From positions 1,118,001 to 1,182,000 of the forward strand of contig NC_088323.1 of the NCBI RefSeq assembly GCF_910592395.1: a stretch of 64,000 nucleotides of DNA. The letters run 5' to 3'. The notes beneath the pieces were generated by a model. That model had not been told where the DNA came from and made no database searches. It worked only from the letters and a program-made list of their open reading frames with translations. The stretch's first letter is position 1, and every line of letters starts with the position of its first letter. Made by a program: the position numbers and the translations under genes. This document shows, piece by piece, positions 30,501 through 45,600 of this stretch. This DNA comes from Lineus longissimus. Its lineage: Eukaryota > Nemertea > Pilidiophora > Heteronemertea > Lineidae.

Positions 30501-33500
30501 GCTACATTCCTTGAGCTTGGAGTAGCCGATGGGTTTAAGAGCACACAGAAGGTTGCAGTGCCGAAGCCCCCAACTGCCATCATAAAGAGAGTAGATCACT
30601 AAATTAGACAGAACAACAATATTTAAGACTTTACGATGAGTTTATAAAGTGACATGGTTAGGAGTTGGTTTCATAGCTTACACCACAAGTAGGCGTACGC
30701 CGAAGTCTTCAGGTCACAAGCTATGCAGTAGCTGCCAACTGGAATGAGGACTCTACTGGATGCATCAGAGGCCATGCAATTCCCAACTCCATGACTCGAT
30801 CAAGAACAGATGGAACATTGGTTATTGGGTTCGATCTGGGGTCACAGGTATCAGTGAACACGAATAAAGTGTATTCGACATTGGAAAATACGACCTATAG
30901 CTGAAAGTACTTAAAAAAAATATACATGAATTGAGTATTTGGAGATCAATATAATGCCCTCAACTATTGGTGAACCACTTCTGTTACTTTCATTTCGGTT
31001 TTTATCAAAATTCCATCGGCGAAATGCACTGTGGTCCATTCTTCGCCTTCTTCCCCTATCGATCGGCAAAATTTAGTAATATCCTTGTAACCAACTCTGT
31101 TCTTCAGGGTCTGAGTTATCCTTTTCTAACGCTCTCAAAGTTTTTTTTCTGCATCACAGGTAGACCTAGGTTTTCGGAAACGTGCTTAACATGTTAAAAG
31201 CCAAGTCACCTTCACGGCAGACGCATCAACTCTTCAACATCTGTATCATGCTTCTCCATTACTTCGTGTTTACATGGAGGCGCTATCAGTTACAACAACA
31301 CACACTCAATACAGGCAGGAGAATAGTGTTAGGACTTAGACCTCAGCCGATCTTGACCCCAAAGTCTTCGACATCGCAAAAAGCCCAGTATTGAAATGAA
31401 AATACCCCAGTCGTCGCACAACACTCACGACAGTTATCTGGGCTTGCCATTTTAATTCAGATATGATGTCATTGCAGTGTCGAATGGCCCCTCTTCATTG
31501 GTAGCTTATCAGTATTAGTTTCTTTCCTCCGCGCGAGATAACCACGAAAACAAAACTGGTGGAAAGTATTCCGAGGAGCACAGATTGTTCCCTTTGTATT
31601 ACAAGCTTTATCTCGGAAGTTGGTGGAGCCGTCAAGAAGACATTTAGCATTTTGCTGTATCTCTATTCTCGTTACTTGACAACACGAGAAAACTCTCTGC
31701 AGGTAGAGTGGTATATCCTAAGCATCTAGTTAAAAGGTGAGCAAATAGTAGCCGTATGTTCGCGATACCCATTCCCCTAAGAACAGTTTTTTGATTCCCA
31801 ACCATAAAAACGTCGACACGTGATGTAAACATCGATAACCTTTACTCTTGAGAAGGGGTGGCACACATACACAACAGGTGATTCCTCCCGCCACCAATAG
31901 CTCCCAGACAAGAGGAGACTTGCGTATTGACATTGAGTGAGTGTGTATGTCTGGAGCTTTATGTACATCGAGAAAAAGGCTAACAGGTTTATAACTGTGT
32001 TGATGGCAGCCGATTGCTCACTCCATAATGATTGAGTCACAGCATATATTGATATTGATATCGATATTATTATATACCAGAGCACGCCAGAATCATGAAA
32101 TTGTAAACACATGAACAAGTAAGTGCCTTTAGCTTGCAGAATCACCACAGAGTTGGCAACATGCGTTTGAATATCCTGCTCGGAAGTGCAATGAGCCAAC
32201 TTCTGCATCGCCACCAAGACCAGTACATGGTATTTCTAAACCCAAAACTGATAGTGATAGTTTAGATCTGCAGTGTAGGCTGGGAGAGAGGCTTAGAGGA
32301 GAGACAAGTAACCGGGACCTACCTTTTACTCAGCGAAAGAGAGGTATGCCTACAATGAACCAGATTATTATCCTCGAGACTTCCAGTTCTATAGGCCTAT
32401 GATGAAATAATGTCCTATCAAGTTGTCCTCATTTAGTAGTTAATCAACAGTGAATCGCAATGCAGTGCATTTACTAGTCACTATCATGCACTTGACGATC
32501 TCGCTATAACCTGGTGAGATAGAGACCTGTGTACAGTATAAGGCAGATGTTGTTATCCGTGTCAGCCTGCTTTTTAATTATGTCGTGAAGGGCCTATGCG
32601 ATTCCCAGCGAGTTGGTGTGTTCTTTTGTTGATACCGAATCTGTTCACGAACTCTGAACAGGAAAGGAGAAAGGATGACACGTGTTCATGATCAGCAAAT
32701 CCATAATGCGTAATTTACGCACTTGGTGCGGAAAATATCAATACAAAACGCTGTCTGTCACTGTATTTAGTGAAATGATCCAGTAGTCATGGTGGTGTTT
32801 TAAAATTGCTAGGAAAGGCTTTCGGGTGGAAAGAGCAACCCAATGCAACTCTCTGTAATAGAGAACCGCATCAGAGTTCAATATCGGTGAACATTGGTTC
32901 AATAGTACAATGTATGTAACCTGCTCTCAATCGCTATCAACCAACACGCCAGAGGGATTGTACATGGATATCAATCCGTGTTGTTAGGCCCAATGTAAAT
33001 TGTCCCGGGATCAAGTGGTTGTTTTCACTCCTGAGCGACAAAAAACAAGACACTGAGAGGTCAAGTTTACTAGAGATATACTAGCAGGCCAATGTTTTCT
33101 GGAAATGAAACGAGTATTGACGAGAGTTTAGGTCTCAGATCGAGTTTGCACTCATTTTATGTCAAAATGATGTTGGTATTTAGATTTAAGGATACCAGTT
33201 TGAATGACCGATTTAGAACATAGAGCAGATAAGCGTAATCGTTTGGTAAAGGTTGTTGCACCTTAAATAAAAGCAGGCAAGCATTGGTCCCCCTGGCCAT
33301 CCTTTGGACCTGGAACGAGTTGCCCTGCAACGTTTTGTACATGTAGTTCATGTAATGTTCTCGAACTGTAAGAAATGGTTATGTTCTAAAAACCACAAAA
33401 TTACTGGCAATAAAACACCAATCATTCCAAAATAGTTGCAATTTATTTATTTCTTTTGCAATACAAGGCCTTGTGCCCTAGATCATACACATAACGAGCA

Positions 33501-36500
33501 AGTTTTAGCCTTCATGAAACATACATCCACCACAACATGATGAAATACGATGTAAAACAAACATCCGAGGTTTACTGTTATCGTCATGAATGATAATCAA
33601 TTCACTAACTGCCTATATTGTAAATGCTTTGGCTACTCAGGGTAACCTCACCACACGCTTTGACGTTTACAGCAGAACAGTGACCTTTGATCAATGGCAT
33701 CAATTCACAAGCAACTCGACAAACTTCAGCAGATGTTGAAATGATTTTGGTATGTGGAAAGGGTATTTTATGTCAAATGACATTGTCCACTACCTTTCAC
33801 CATAACTTTATTAATGACATTTATTCAATCGGCTGAAGATTGAACCAGCTTTTATTGTTTTAACCTACATATCTACTTTCGAAATCAATAAACATCCGAA
33901 CACAAGGATATGACTGTATTCTAGAACGTAATATTTCAAGCCCTACAGTTAGGGGAACAAATGGGTCAAAACGCGCCTTATATCCACATTTAAATCTTAA
34001 GTGGCTAAATCAAGTGTCCACCATGTCATTGTTCAAATTACAGAGCTAATACTCTATGAACGCTCATATCTTGATAAACAAGTTTGAGTTACTTGCCTAA
34101 TGGAGCAGGGTAATAGGAACGATTCAATTTCAATATTACTCTACCATGTCTACGGTAAACATATTTCGGTCAAGGGTATGAAAGTGACAGCATGCGATGA
34201 AATAAATGGGATATTAAATCAGTGGCCGGTCAATTATCAACTATCGACGGCAAAGTAGCAATGCTTGAACGTATTACACAGTCCCTTGTTATTGCGGTAG
34301 CAGTCTCAATATTTCGATCGATGAAGTGGCGACGCGATAAAGTTTCAAGTGTTGTCCGTGTTGAAATCGGCGAATAGGAGTATCTTCATCCTGCTTCGCT
34401 TTGGTTTCCACGAAATTATTTTCAACAATGCCAGGATAAGAGTTGTTTGCTTTCAGGTTTCTGTAGTCACGAACAAGGTACTAATACTAAGCAGGCAACG
34501 TTGGTATTCTTTGGGCTTGATTCCTGGTTCGATTACCTGTTGAATTTGAAGTCATGAGGGCTGGCCGTGCCACAACTATGAAACGAGAAATCATTGCTAT
34601 AGTTTTTATCGCGTTTTCGTCTTAAGTGCACCTGGCTTGGGATCAATCTCTCATCAGTTCAATAGTTTCAATGCATTATTTAGACTGCCTTGATTAAGAA
34701 AACAGTCTGGAGAAGCATAACCGATGGGTTTTATTAGCTGGTAACATATTACAACGGAGCAATTAAACAGAAAAACTTCGCCAGAAAATATCCAGAGTAC
34801 ACATCCCCCGGCTACGCATCCTGAGATTCAGGCTTTTGATACTCCCACCTAGAGTTTGAAATATAGAGAAGCGGAGTATATTGAAAACCACTGGTGGCAG
34901 GATGCCAGCTATTTTGCGGCGAGTGGCATTTTTTAACAAAACTGACTGAATTAAATCCATCATGTTGGATACCAATCGCCCTCAGGAGTAACTGACACAC
35001 TTAAATAGAATATTCGATATGATCATTTTCGATGAGGCCCCGCAACTACAAAGCGTCGTAATCTACAAATCGAGTTCTCCAACAGATGCAATCAATGGAT
35101 GTATTGATTTTCGACTTAATTTAAAGAGGCTGAGACCAGATGATCCAGATAGCTATGAATCATGGACTTTCTTTGAATAGCTGACAGGGAGGTTTCTTCT
35201 ACGTAAACTGATTTCGTGCATAGTGTGATGCTTAAAGTGCATTATCAGTCAGACTCAGAGGAAATAATGAGTTCAATCGTTCCAATCATTTCGTGTCGAT
35301 ACAATCATCAACTTGCAGAAACGGCTCTGCGTAGAACCATTGAATTCTGATATGACATGTCATTTGTTCACGTTTTTTATCTCTTTTCTGCCTGCCTGTT
35401 TTGCAAAAGACAGCACCCATTATTGATGCCTTAAAACTCGTTCCTAATTGAACAGAATTGACATAATGTCACGTGTTTTCACTTGGTAGATACAAATCGT
35501 TAACTGCATGCATGCAGCATATGACACAACGTCGTGATCCAGTGTGCTACTTAATCATACCCCCAGACTGCAGTGAATGCTTGCAAGGTAAAGCGCAGCG
35601 AAGACATTGAGATGCAAGCTTTTCCTACAGAAAGCGCAAAGCAAAGTCTATGGCCCAAATAGACTCTACCAAGCAATGGCATACGAAAAACTCGTGACTG
35701 AATAGACGGCAGTCCTACCTTGTCCGTTAATACATCGAACTGATATCCATGAACAAAAAAGCCTAACGTCCACAATATCCCAATGAACCTTGAATCCGTT
35801 CTCACCATGCAAGAAACTAGAGAGTCCAACATTCTTTTGTTCTAAAGAGTTGCTAAACATAGATGCACAGCAATCTACACTGGAGATAATGTGAAACATG
35901 AACGCGATATTTCATTGTAACATAGTTTGCGCGCAAAATAGGACAGTATCTCGGCCTCATAATTGCTGCTGTCCATTAACAGTGTATAGAGGAACCAGGA
36001 TGCACAGGAGTAATTTATTATTTGTTTGAACTTTGAACATATTTGCTAAGGCCTTCATAATAAAAATGTATTTCGCAGTTTTCGACCCATGCATACTCAG
36101 TGTACTTAGTATATCAGGGTGGTAGTCCCAACATCCCCTATGTAGCAGAGAATAAATCAAATGCTGATCTACTGGAAGCAAACCCATTGCAGCAGAATCT
36201 ATGTTATTGAAATCATTTATTTCAATATGTTATTTTCGTTGTCCCCTCTAGCTCTAGATATTCTAGTCGTTCGTTTCAGGGTAAAAGATTTCCAATAGCA
36301 TAAATACTGCCTTTATGATATAGAACGTGTTATAGAAGACATAACAGTGTTCAATAACAACAACAAGAGAGTGGCCTACTGGTGCCCGTACTCTACATGA
36401 CACAATACATGAGATTGTTGCTTTTGTGATGTGATAAAAAATCATGATTTTTTCGAAACCGCCGTTAGGTTATCCTGCCCTCGTGCTCAGTAAGAACGAA

Positions 36501-39500
36501 CGTGACCCTGTTCTAAAATGAAACATTAGCAAGTTGTGTTCCATCCTTCGCCTCGTACACATGTACCGTACGCTACCAATGTTCTCAGTCTAAAGCTTAT
36601 TGTATTTAGACGAGGACGAACACCGACTGCTACTGTGAATCTAGCCTACCAAGTATGATCTTGTGTTTGATTGGGAAGTTGATTGTTGCTGAAACTGCAT
36701 GGGCCTCTACAATATTCGTAATCATTCTTGAGTGACATATCTTCGGAAAATTTTTCGGAAAAAAAGTCCTTGATTTCATTCGTGTTTACTCCCCGAGTGC
36801 CTTGAAACAGCTTTATCACACTCATCGCTCCTGGAAGATGTGTTAATGTCAGTTTTTATTCCTTGTTTGGTTGCCCTGGTTTTATCGAACTATTATGCCA
36901 CTTACAAATCACAGTTCCACGATTCTTTGAGTGCTTGTAGGCAGGAAAAACGAACCTTGAACGTGGCAACGGGCTGCAATACTTAACCATGCAAAGAATT
37001 GACACTTGCTTGAACACACATTGATTTGCTTTCATCGATTATTTTTTATGTGCAGCGACTGGCAATTTAGGGATACAGCATCTCATTTTCGACTAATCCC
37101 TGGACTAGTGCAAAACGATAAGATGTGAAAGAACATGCTAGACGTAGACCACAAATAGCCCTATATTTCCACCAGAGTAATATTTTCAAAGTCTTCTTCG
37201 AGAAGACAGTGAAATGACTAGTTCTGATACCGTTGAAGAAAGACTATATCCTAGCAGAGCTGATATGACAGTAGGGTATCACCTGGAGCTTATCACCCCG
37301 AGAGGCATTACCAATTAATTAACTAACACAGTACCTGTCAATTTGTAAAGTGCTTAGATAAATGGATGGATTTGTTGTGAAAACCTCCGGTCTATCATTC
37401 CTGCATTTGCGTCTCTTTTGATGGATTGGTTCGCTCGGTCATTCATACGTTTTATAAAAGATTCTGAAGCCATTTTTGCGCGTGTGGAGCGATAATACAC
37501 GATTGTATTAATCATTGAACGACGTCGCCCGGGTGAAGGACTCTTCGAGAAAAGTTCAAGCGATATTACATCCCCCAGCAGTCAGTAAACTTTCTCCTGG
37601 TAGAAACACATCATAACAAGCATTCCCCTGATGACAACTTATCACTTGTAAACAAAGTTACTAGAATTGCGGGGTCTTTGAGAAAGACGTAAGACGAGTC
37701 GAGGCCAACTGTAGGGAAAAGGAAGGCTGAAGAATATTCAATAGAGCTAATAACAGGATAACAAAGCCCATTATATAGTTGACACTGAAATATAGTGACT
37801 TCGATTTCCAATTTTCAATTTGAGAGTTTTCATCAAAGCTCAACCCTACAGTCATTACAGTAACTCCTTCTAATCCCCATTCACCTATTCAACCTACCAA
37901 AGCTTCCTGAGAAAAAAATCACATGGCGTGGATTTCGAGCAAGTGTTAAATACCCCACCTGCTGTTTTTTTCCCGTCATCATTCATCAACCAAAGACTCT
38001 TAGTTTCATTTCCGAACAAATAAAAGCGATAGGGAGAGAGGCCGAGAACGTTTCTGGTGTTTAAATCCATATCGCTATTATGTGTTCGGGCGTGATAATG
38101 TTGTCACATTAATGGCCTTGGTAAGTCGTAAGCATAATTGATTTTCTGATAAAATGACTACCATGTATTTTCTAATAAAACTGTTTACAACGGTTGAAAT
38201 GGGCCTGCTGGAAAACTAGATGATATCCCTGTGCCGCTTTCATTTTAGTGTATCGTTGCTCCTTGCGTATTTGCATGACTTTTGATGAGGACAGCTTGGC
38301 TGTTATGTTCAGAAGGAGCTGAGCGGTAAAGTATTCTGGTTGTTGCCATTCGATTCTTTAGTGACCCGTAAAACAGATTCGATCACACTGTCCGCAAGTC
38401 AGTTTCATAGTTCAACTGTGACCAAGATATCCTAGTGTATCATTGTAAGTACGAGCTGTAACGCACACATCTATGAGATACTCGAGGTGTAGCTGACAAC
38501 ACTAACGTATTCACTCTGATCCACTTTTGGTCCAGTCTTCTTCCAACAGTAGCCAATTATTGGAGGAGAGTGGATGTTCTATTGGGCAGATTAAGTGTTA
38601 GCCAGACACCAGGTCTCAGAGGGGCGCGCTCGATACTGCTTGATCTATAACTAGATCTCTATAAATGCCATACCCCAACATGAAATGGGTGAGGTTAAAC
38701 CTCTCCTTGTTATCAGAAACCAATTTTGGCCAATTCTCAGCCGATTTAAAGTCTTTTGTGTCGGGTGTGTGGGCGGTCCACTGTTTCATTGATATAATGA
38801 TCAAGCAGCAGACCATCATGTCAACCCGATGTAAGTAGTCCTATAGAACTGAGAGAAATCTTCTCGGACTATTCGACGATAGATCGATAATAACATGTTG
38901 AATGGTTGAATTCCACTTTCGGTGATTCTGCTAACAATTCTTCGAAGTGACAAACTCAAGCATCTTCTTTAGCAAAACGGGACTGCCGAAATCCAGATAA
39001 GATTATCGTTTCGTGTACCTGTCCGTGTACATGTACATTCGTTAAATATCACGCGATCCCGTCATAAACTTATAAATTGCTTTTTTGTGTTACACTATTA
39101 ATAATTTTTCGTGCTGATAAAAATTATAATCTCTGCTTGTTTATGGTAAAAGAATACGTTTTATTTGTACAGACTGAACGCTATCCACGGCCATCATTGT
39201 ACTAGTTACTGAAGTATAACATGAATGTTGAGCCTTTTTATTTTCTCTGGTGGAAAAGTAATGCGATTTTTATTTTTTGTTCTGAAACAGCTGTTGTGAA
39301 ATGTAGATTTCTATAGGAATATCTGCTGTACATTCTGCTGTGCATAGCTGAAGCATCAGACATATCTAATGAAGTTGAACTAGTGCAGTCTGCCAAGCAA
39401 ATACATTATGTAAAAAGCACGTACTGCCATTACATGAATGAATTAACACAGACTATGACTGCTTCTTTGCACTTAATTTTTGGATCATTGAGCTCGGAAC

Positions 39501-42500
39501 TGGATGATTAGCAGGATTTACAGCAAGGAAAATCCCATAAAACTTGCTCATATTGATTTCTTTTGGGGTAACAACCAAGACGTCAGTACGAATCAGAAGT
39601 TGGATACTGCAATGGAAACGTCTAAGCCCTAGGCCTAGGCCCTATTGAATAGCATGCGTGAAAGCTCAATCTATGATGTAAGCGAGGACCCTTCACCTCG
39701 GGTTAAATATCAAAAGAAGATTCTAAAAAATCTTAATAAGATTCTAAGACATTGTACTCTTGGACATTGTAAGCTTTTTTAGGTTATGAACTATGAGTTA
39801 AGAAGAATCTTAAGAATCTCGTGAACAGTGTACATACATTTTTTTAATGAAAATGAATAGGATCTATCAAAGAACCTCATGGGGAATTTCAACCTGATTC
39901 TATTTAACATCACGCAACCAACATGGCTCTAGACCGTCAACACCACCAGCACCTCAGCATTTTTCACCAACTTTTTTTCCAATACGGCTTAGCTTCACAT
40001 TACCAATCAGTAATCAAAACTAACTTGAGTTAATATCGTGATACACCCACTAGGTCAGCACGACCTTGGCATGACTGGAAGTAACCTGCTAGGTTCTCGC
40101 TAAAATCCCATTGCTTTATCAAGAATCGATTTTGTCACGCAGTAAACGATGATGAGACGTCTTGTGGCTGCTTGTGCCAAATATCTGGCCAAGTCAATGT
40201 CCACCAATGACGCATTTTAAAAGATTATCAAGCATTTTTGACTCATTTTGATAATTGTGGTTAATGCACTCAGCTTCTTAAGAATTCTGTTGTATACAGT
40301 ATGAGGACGATTTGAACTATGAAGCCTATGATATTGTGTTAAAATTGACCTCATTATTCAGGATAATTAGTCAGATGACTATCACTATCAATGCCTTTGG
40401 AGCACATGTTATATTGTATCCGACTGCAATGGTTCAGTGTGAAGGCAACAGCAGGGGCAGCCGTTTCCATCCAATACAGGCCAACATGTTCGGGGCTCAG
40501 TCATTACACTCAGGTAATAGGGCCCACTGGAGTAGTCCACTGAATTACCATGTTAGTTTATTATGTCATACCTCAAATTATTTCACAAACTTGATATGCT
40601 AACCATGGTGTCTTGTATGATATTGTATCACCACCATGATCCTCTCCTCTTAAGAGACAAGCTATCGCTGCGGCATCGATTGGCAGCCCATGACAGATAC
40701 AAATGGTCTTTTTCCGGCCACGCCGTAACTAATCCCTATGAGGAAATGTACACAGCATGGCATACAATGTACCAGAATCGATTGGTCTGCAACCTGGTCG
40801 AGTTGAAAATAGAACAGTTTTTAATCAATCGATTTCGAATTCATAATCGAATAATGTGAGAAGGATATTAAGTGGATTGGATAAGTTTCGAGGGTTGATT
40901 TGCAGAGGCATAATGAAAAATCGGACAGGAAGCATACACAGCATGGTATACCACGTGTTGATGATTTATCACCGAGTTGTATTCACGTCAATCTGAAATT
41001 GATTGATTTTAACGAAAAGACTCAGCAGCACATGTTCTTATAGGCGTAGGTAGCTTGTTTCACCAACGGTTGGAATTGAAATCCAATTCGAGATACTTTC
41101 TGAAGTGGCCAAGGCTTCGATGGGAATTCAATACAGATTCAGCAATTTGGGAGTTACGGATACCGAATGAGATATACATGTATAGTATACCGTTTTTAAA
41201 TGCAATAAATTGTCTAAGCCTGTCGTGACTGGTGGCGACAACTAGGGTCCTTCGAATTCCACGGCATTGTGTTCAAATAACAAGTTGAGTTATAATTCAT
41301 ATCACTTCCCTGAAAAACAAACATGATCCCGTAGGGACACGCCCGCGTGCCTCAACAGCGGCTTCTATCGATCTATTCAACATGGACTGAGAAAAGCACA
41401 AACGCATGCAGTCGGGCGTTTTGTGGGCTTTCTCTCGATATCATTGTCAAATGCTGGCATGATCGAATACGCTGATGGAGACTAGAATGACTCGCTGAAA
41501 TGATAATTGTCGTTATATTCATTGTGTGTTTTGGATGGTGGAGATGTTAGTTGTCTATACGTATTGATAGAAAGGCTGTGGATGCAGGCGTTAGAGTGCC
41601 AGCAATGAAACAGGACAATATCATGCCCACAGAAAATATATAGGAAAAATCAAGAAAAAAACATGAACCATGACACAAATAGAATAATTTTATATCATAT
41701 CGATTGCTGTACCGCTGAAACCCTTGCTTAACGGGCGTACTCTCATGACTGTTATCATCAAGACATAAAAGCTTTTCGATATAATTGGCAATGTGATTGA
41801 TTCCTTTCGGAAAAGAATAAAGTGCTGACAAGGTGTAATCGATGCCCTGAAATTTATAACCTAAACAACGTAAGAATAAACTGCAATAAAAGATGAATGA
41901 TAATCATATATCGTACTTTTCTTTGTTCTTCTGTCGTGATTCTTTATGGACGCCATTCTTTTATAATCTGGCGGCCTTCGTGTAAACCTGAGATAAAGAA
42001 TTGTTTAAAGAACCAGTACTTCAGCACCTTACGTGCCTTATCTAGGTAGCGATTTTTTTACATTTTGGAACGTTTTTTAAGAGCAATCGGCTCCTGCACG
42101 ATTTCTTCACATTTCGAATTCCTTTTTGGCTCCACTCCGAGGTGAATTGCTCAATCATAGCAAAACATAATGCAAATTCTATCACGCAATCACCCAGTAT
42201 AAATCATCATCATTGATAATCAAACTATGGACCGATCCACCATCGTTGACAATAGCAGCAGAAGTAGAATACATCCGGACAAAGAGAATACTGCATTCTA
42301 CACATCATTATTACCCCGGTAGATGTGGAATCGTTTTTCAATGCCCGAACCGTTTTGGCTCCATATGACAATAATGCATGTGCTAATATACTGATAAGTT
42401 ATTTGAAGCACACTCGATAGTTTCAGTGAATAATACATGCGATATAGCCTATATTGCCTTGGATCAGACTAGGTTTTCCGCTGTGCTGCAATATACTGAG

Positions 42501-45353
42501 AGGGCGGATGTTGCATGGAATATCCAATGCACTTTCTTTTAAAATTGTCCTTGCACATCCTCCAGCGAAAGCCATAAGTGCTAATAATAATCAAAGTAAA
42601 CGACACAATATCAACCAAGAGAAAAATAGGCTGCATCGCGCCAAAAATAGCGCGGGAGATAAAGATATGGCGGGAGATATTGCTTGCCTGGTCTCATGAC
42701 CCAGATGCCAAGTTCAAAACAATGCTCGTGACTCTCGAGCTGGTCTATTTTTAGAGCAGGGGTTTATTTTTAGAAAGGTTGAAGGGCACTGATGCTGCGG
42801 ACACTTAAGGGTCGCATAACATTTTGAAGATACCCGCGGTGAAAAGGAAAGGCTAGATGAGGTCATGGCCTGAAGGACAGGCGGTTACACGCCGATGAAT
42901 CAGCAGCATATTATGTCTGCCATGATATGGGTCACAATGAATCATGGATGGACGGGCTGGTTAAGGCAGTTAAAGCAATTTAAAAGCTAAATAGCACTAA
43001 AAAGTGACTTTTAAGCGAGGGACGCTAAAGCTTAAAGCGTGCTAAAACTTCTGAAAAGTTTTAAATTACCTTTACGAATAACTAGCGGGTTTTAATCCAA
43101 ATATTCCGTGGGGTTAGTATTCCTATCAGTGTACTAACGCTACTGAAGTACTGTTTGTTCAGAATACGTGTAGCCAGGCGGCGGAGGCAGTGACGGAAAA
43201 TCGATTGAAATCGTACTGGAAAGGAGACATATTTCGGAAACTCTGGAATCATTTTTACAATGAGAAAAAAATAAAATCATCAATTGATTTTCTTTGGAGT
43301 GTTTACATAATTACCGGTGCTTACATCGCTAAAATAAAAAAATACACTTTCGATTATAGAAAATTGTCATTTACATAGGAGTGCACGACAAAATCGCATC
43401 GTGAGCCATCTGGTCAGAATATAATGGGATGGCAGCGCAAGTGAAATAACCTGCCCAGCGAGAAGGTTGCTTTGGCCAGGCGCCACAGACCCTAGTTATT
43501 ATTATGGGGTCACGGGAGTAAAGAACGATGTTGCGCTTTCACTTGCAGCTGCGGCGCAAGCAATTGAACTGGCTATACCTTAAGCGTTAGGGATAAGACG
43601 GTAAACACTACCGGGACTCGTGATCGCTCCAGATAATATCTCGAGCGATCGAGATAATAAGTCCATCGATCGAGATATTTCCTGAAAAACAATTCATATG
43701 ATGTCCTTTCCCAGCCACCGTATAGGACAGATCAGGATAAGCAGATTAACCACTGCTGAGACGACGAGGCTGTGCAACCTAACGAAAGGAAAAATGACCT
43801 TAACTGTCACAATAGGTGAGTACAGTAAAGAATGCAGTATACACAACGGCATTTACTCAAGCCTGGAGATGAAAGTATCACAAAGGAAGAATTTATCTTT
43901 CCAAATCCCACTCAAGTACTAGTATGATGATAATATTTTCATCCCGCTTCAAGTTACATGCCTTGATGAGTCGAGTTTAGAGGTACTAGGTTACTGCTTA
44001 CACATATATAAGCTTTACTAAATCTCATGCATCCTTGTCAGTGCAAATCTCACAAAGGTCACAATTGCGGCATGAAACCATGACTTAATATTTGTTGGTT
44101 ACCTTGGTAAATCTGAGTGGTGAACTATTGATTGGTCTGTCGATTCTGTTAACTTATCGGAGAGCTGCCCAGTAACATCACGGACAAGGAAATGAACAGA
44201 CCAGAGTCTTCGTGGAGTAAACAGGAACGGCCAACGAGCATCGACGGTAAACGGACGACTGTAGAAGCCATGGATGTGGGCGTGGAATTGTCGTTTTGAG
44301 CGTAGTTGGTAGTGATATCTGCTAAGTCTTACTTTGACAAGACTCTCAACTTTATTTTAGACTATAAATTGCCATCGGAAAGTATAATGTGGATCACAAA
44401 AAAGTTAGGATCATCGTGTAACGTCAGCACACGCTTAGTAACTGTGAGATCAAGTTGATTTTTCAGGTAGATTCTTCAGAGTCATCGTCAAGAAGAGAGT
44501 ACAAGAGAAATGTAAAATGTAATTTAAGCCTTCGGTATCATTAGGCACTCGAGAACACTGCCACTGGGGTATGGGGACCACTGCCTTTGTTGCTGCCCAC
44601 CAAACATCTCTGACTCTCAGCTTAGAGCCAGCCTCGGGTAGAGTTCACATCAAGTGTTTAAATTGAGCAAATTTAATCTGGGAATGGGACCGCTGGTCAC
44701 TCTCACTACGACTCACATGGGGATTTTGATGATTAGCATGGATCGAGCTAGTATTTCGTATTGGACAAACAACCAAACACTCCACCGTAATTGCCTCTGC
44801 CTTCGGACAGTGGCTGACCGGGGTGACTTCTTAATTTCACCGAACATGCAGTAAAGTACGGCTGGATGGAGGCAATTTGCGACCATGCTGGGTAACCTCG
44901 CATTTCAGCGCTAATGAAGCCAAAGAGGTCAGGAAATTATTGGTCGGTGGTGCTATACCAGTCATAATTTGCTAACAGTGTTGGCAAGTTTTTCATCATT
45001 CATGCTATGTTGCATACATTAGTCAGACAACTGGTATTATCCTGCAGTCTGTTCAAAACATACCGTATGGTTCGGTTGGCAAGGCCCAGTAGCAATTCAA
45101 GAGCGGCTAATCCAATAAAGGTTTAGAAATCTAATAGGAATTCTCTTCCAGATTGAATCAGCCAGATGATATTACCCCTAAATAATCGATGTGAGGCAGG
45201 CTACATGATGAACCCTGGTTGGAGAAGAGTTAAATCGCAGTACAGGTGAACTGCCAGGACGGTGTGACGGCTAATGCTGTGAAGTATTAAAGGTCCTTTG
45301 CGCAATTTACATGATAAAAAAGGATGCACCATCATTCTATCAATAATGTTTTT
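27600..45353. other. Long non-coding stretch, no gene recognised
   Basis: About 17.7 kb of AT-rich sequence, likely the 5' intron or upstream region of the receptor gene. One minus-strand ATG frame (27942-28142) begins MKLCNVVVFAIVF and looks signal-peptide-like, but I see no good phase-0 donor, so I do not call it an exon. At 32046-32076 there is a TATTGATA-type simple repeat. No domain is recognisable in the other short open frames. Confidence 0.45.
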
Positions 45354-45600
45354 CAGATAGATATGGCCAAAGGTACTTGGCTGACCTCTTGTCACTAAAC
45401 TGTATAGTGTGATCACAAATAGTAATGTTCCACAGCCCTTGGCAGCCGGTGTCATAGTTAAGCGGTTTTAGTTGACACCGTGAAAGAGCATTGGTTAGAC
45501 TACACTAAGATAATCTAGTGTTGTGCAACACAACCTTCTCTTAGTAAATGTGATCTGGTCACATTCATGATTTCAACAAAGTACCTTTGGCCAGAACGAT
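45354..45600 (+). mobile_element. Small inverted-repeat element, copy B (full length)
   Basis: The best reference copy, about 247 bp. It starts CAGATAGATATGGCCAAAGG and ends AAGTACCTTTGGCCAGAACG, so the ends are inverted repeats over roughly GGCCAAAGGTACTT. Inside are the landmarks shared with copy A: GTGATCACAAATAGTAATGT, TTGACACCGTGAAAGAGCAT, GTGTTGTGCAACACAA and ATGTGATCTGGTCACATT. No coding capacity. A non-autonomous DNA transposon is the likeliest reading. Confidence 0.8.

Noticed and set aside
31777-32217. 146-codon minus-strand open frame
   Set aside because: It begins at TTG, not ATG, has no recognisable domain and no splice-site support.
34495-34540. GGTTCGATTAC as a tRNA B box
   Set aside because: No matching A box or foldable arms around it.
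38616-38819. Minus-strand frame beginning MMVCCLIIISM as a receptor signal-peptide exon
   Set aside because: It is somewhat hydrophobic, but lies 11 kb upstream with no phase-0 donor and no sequence link to the receptor.
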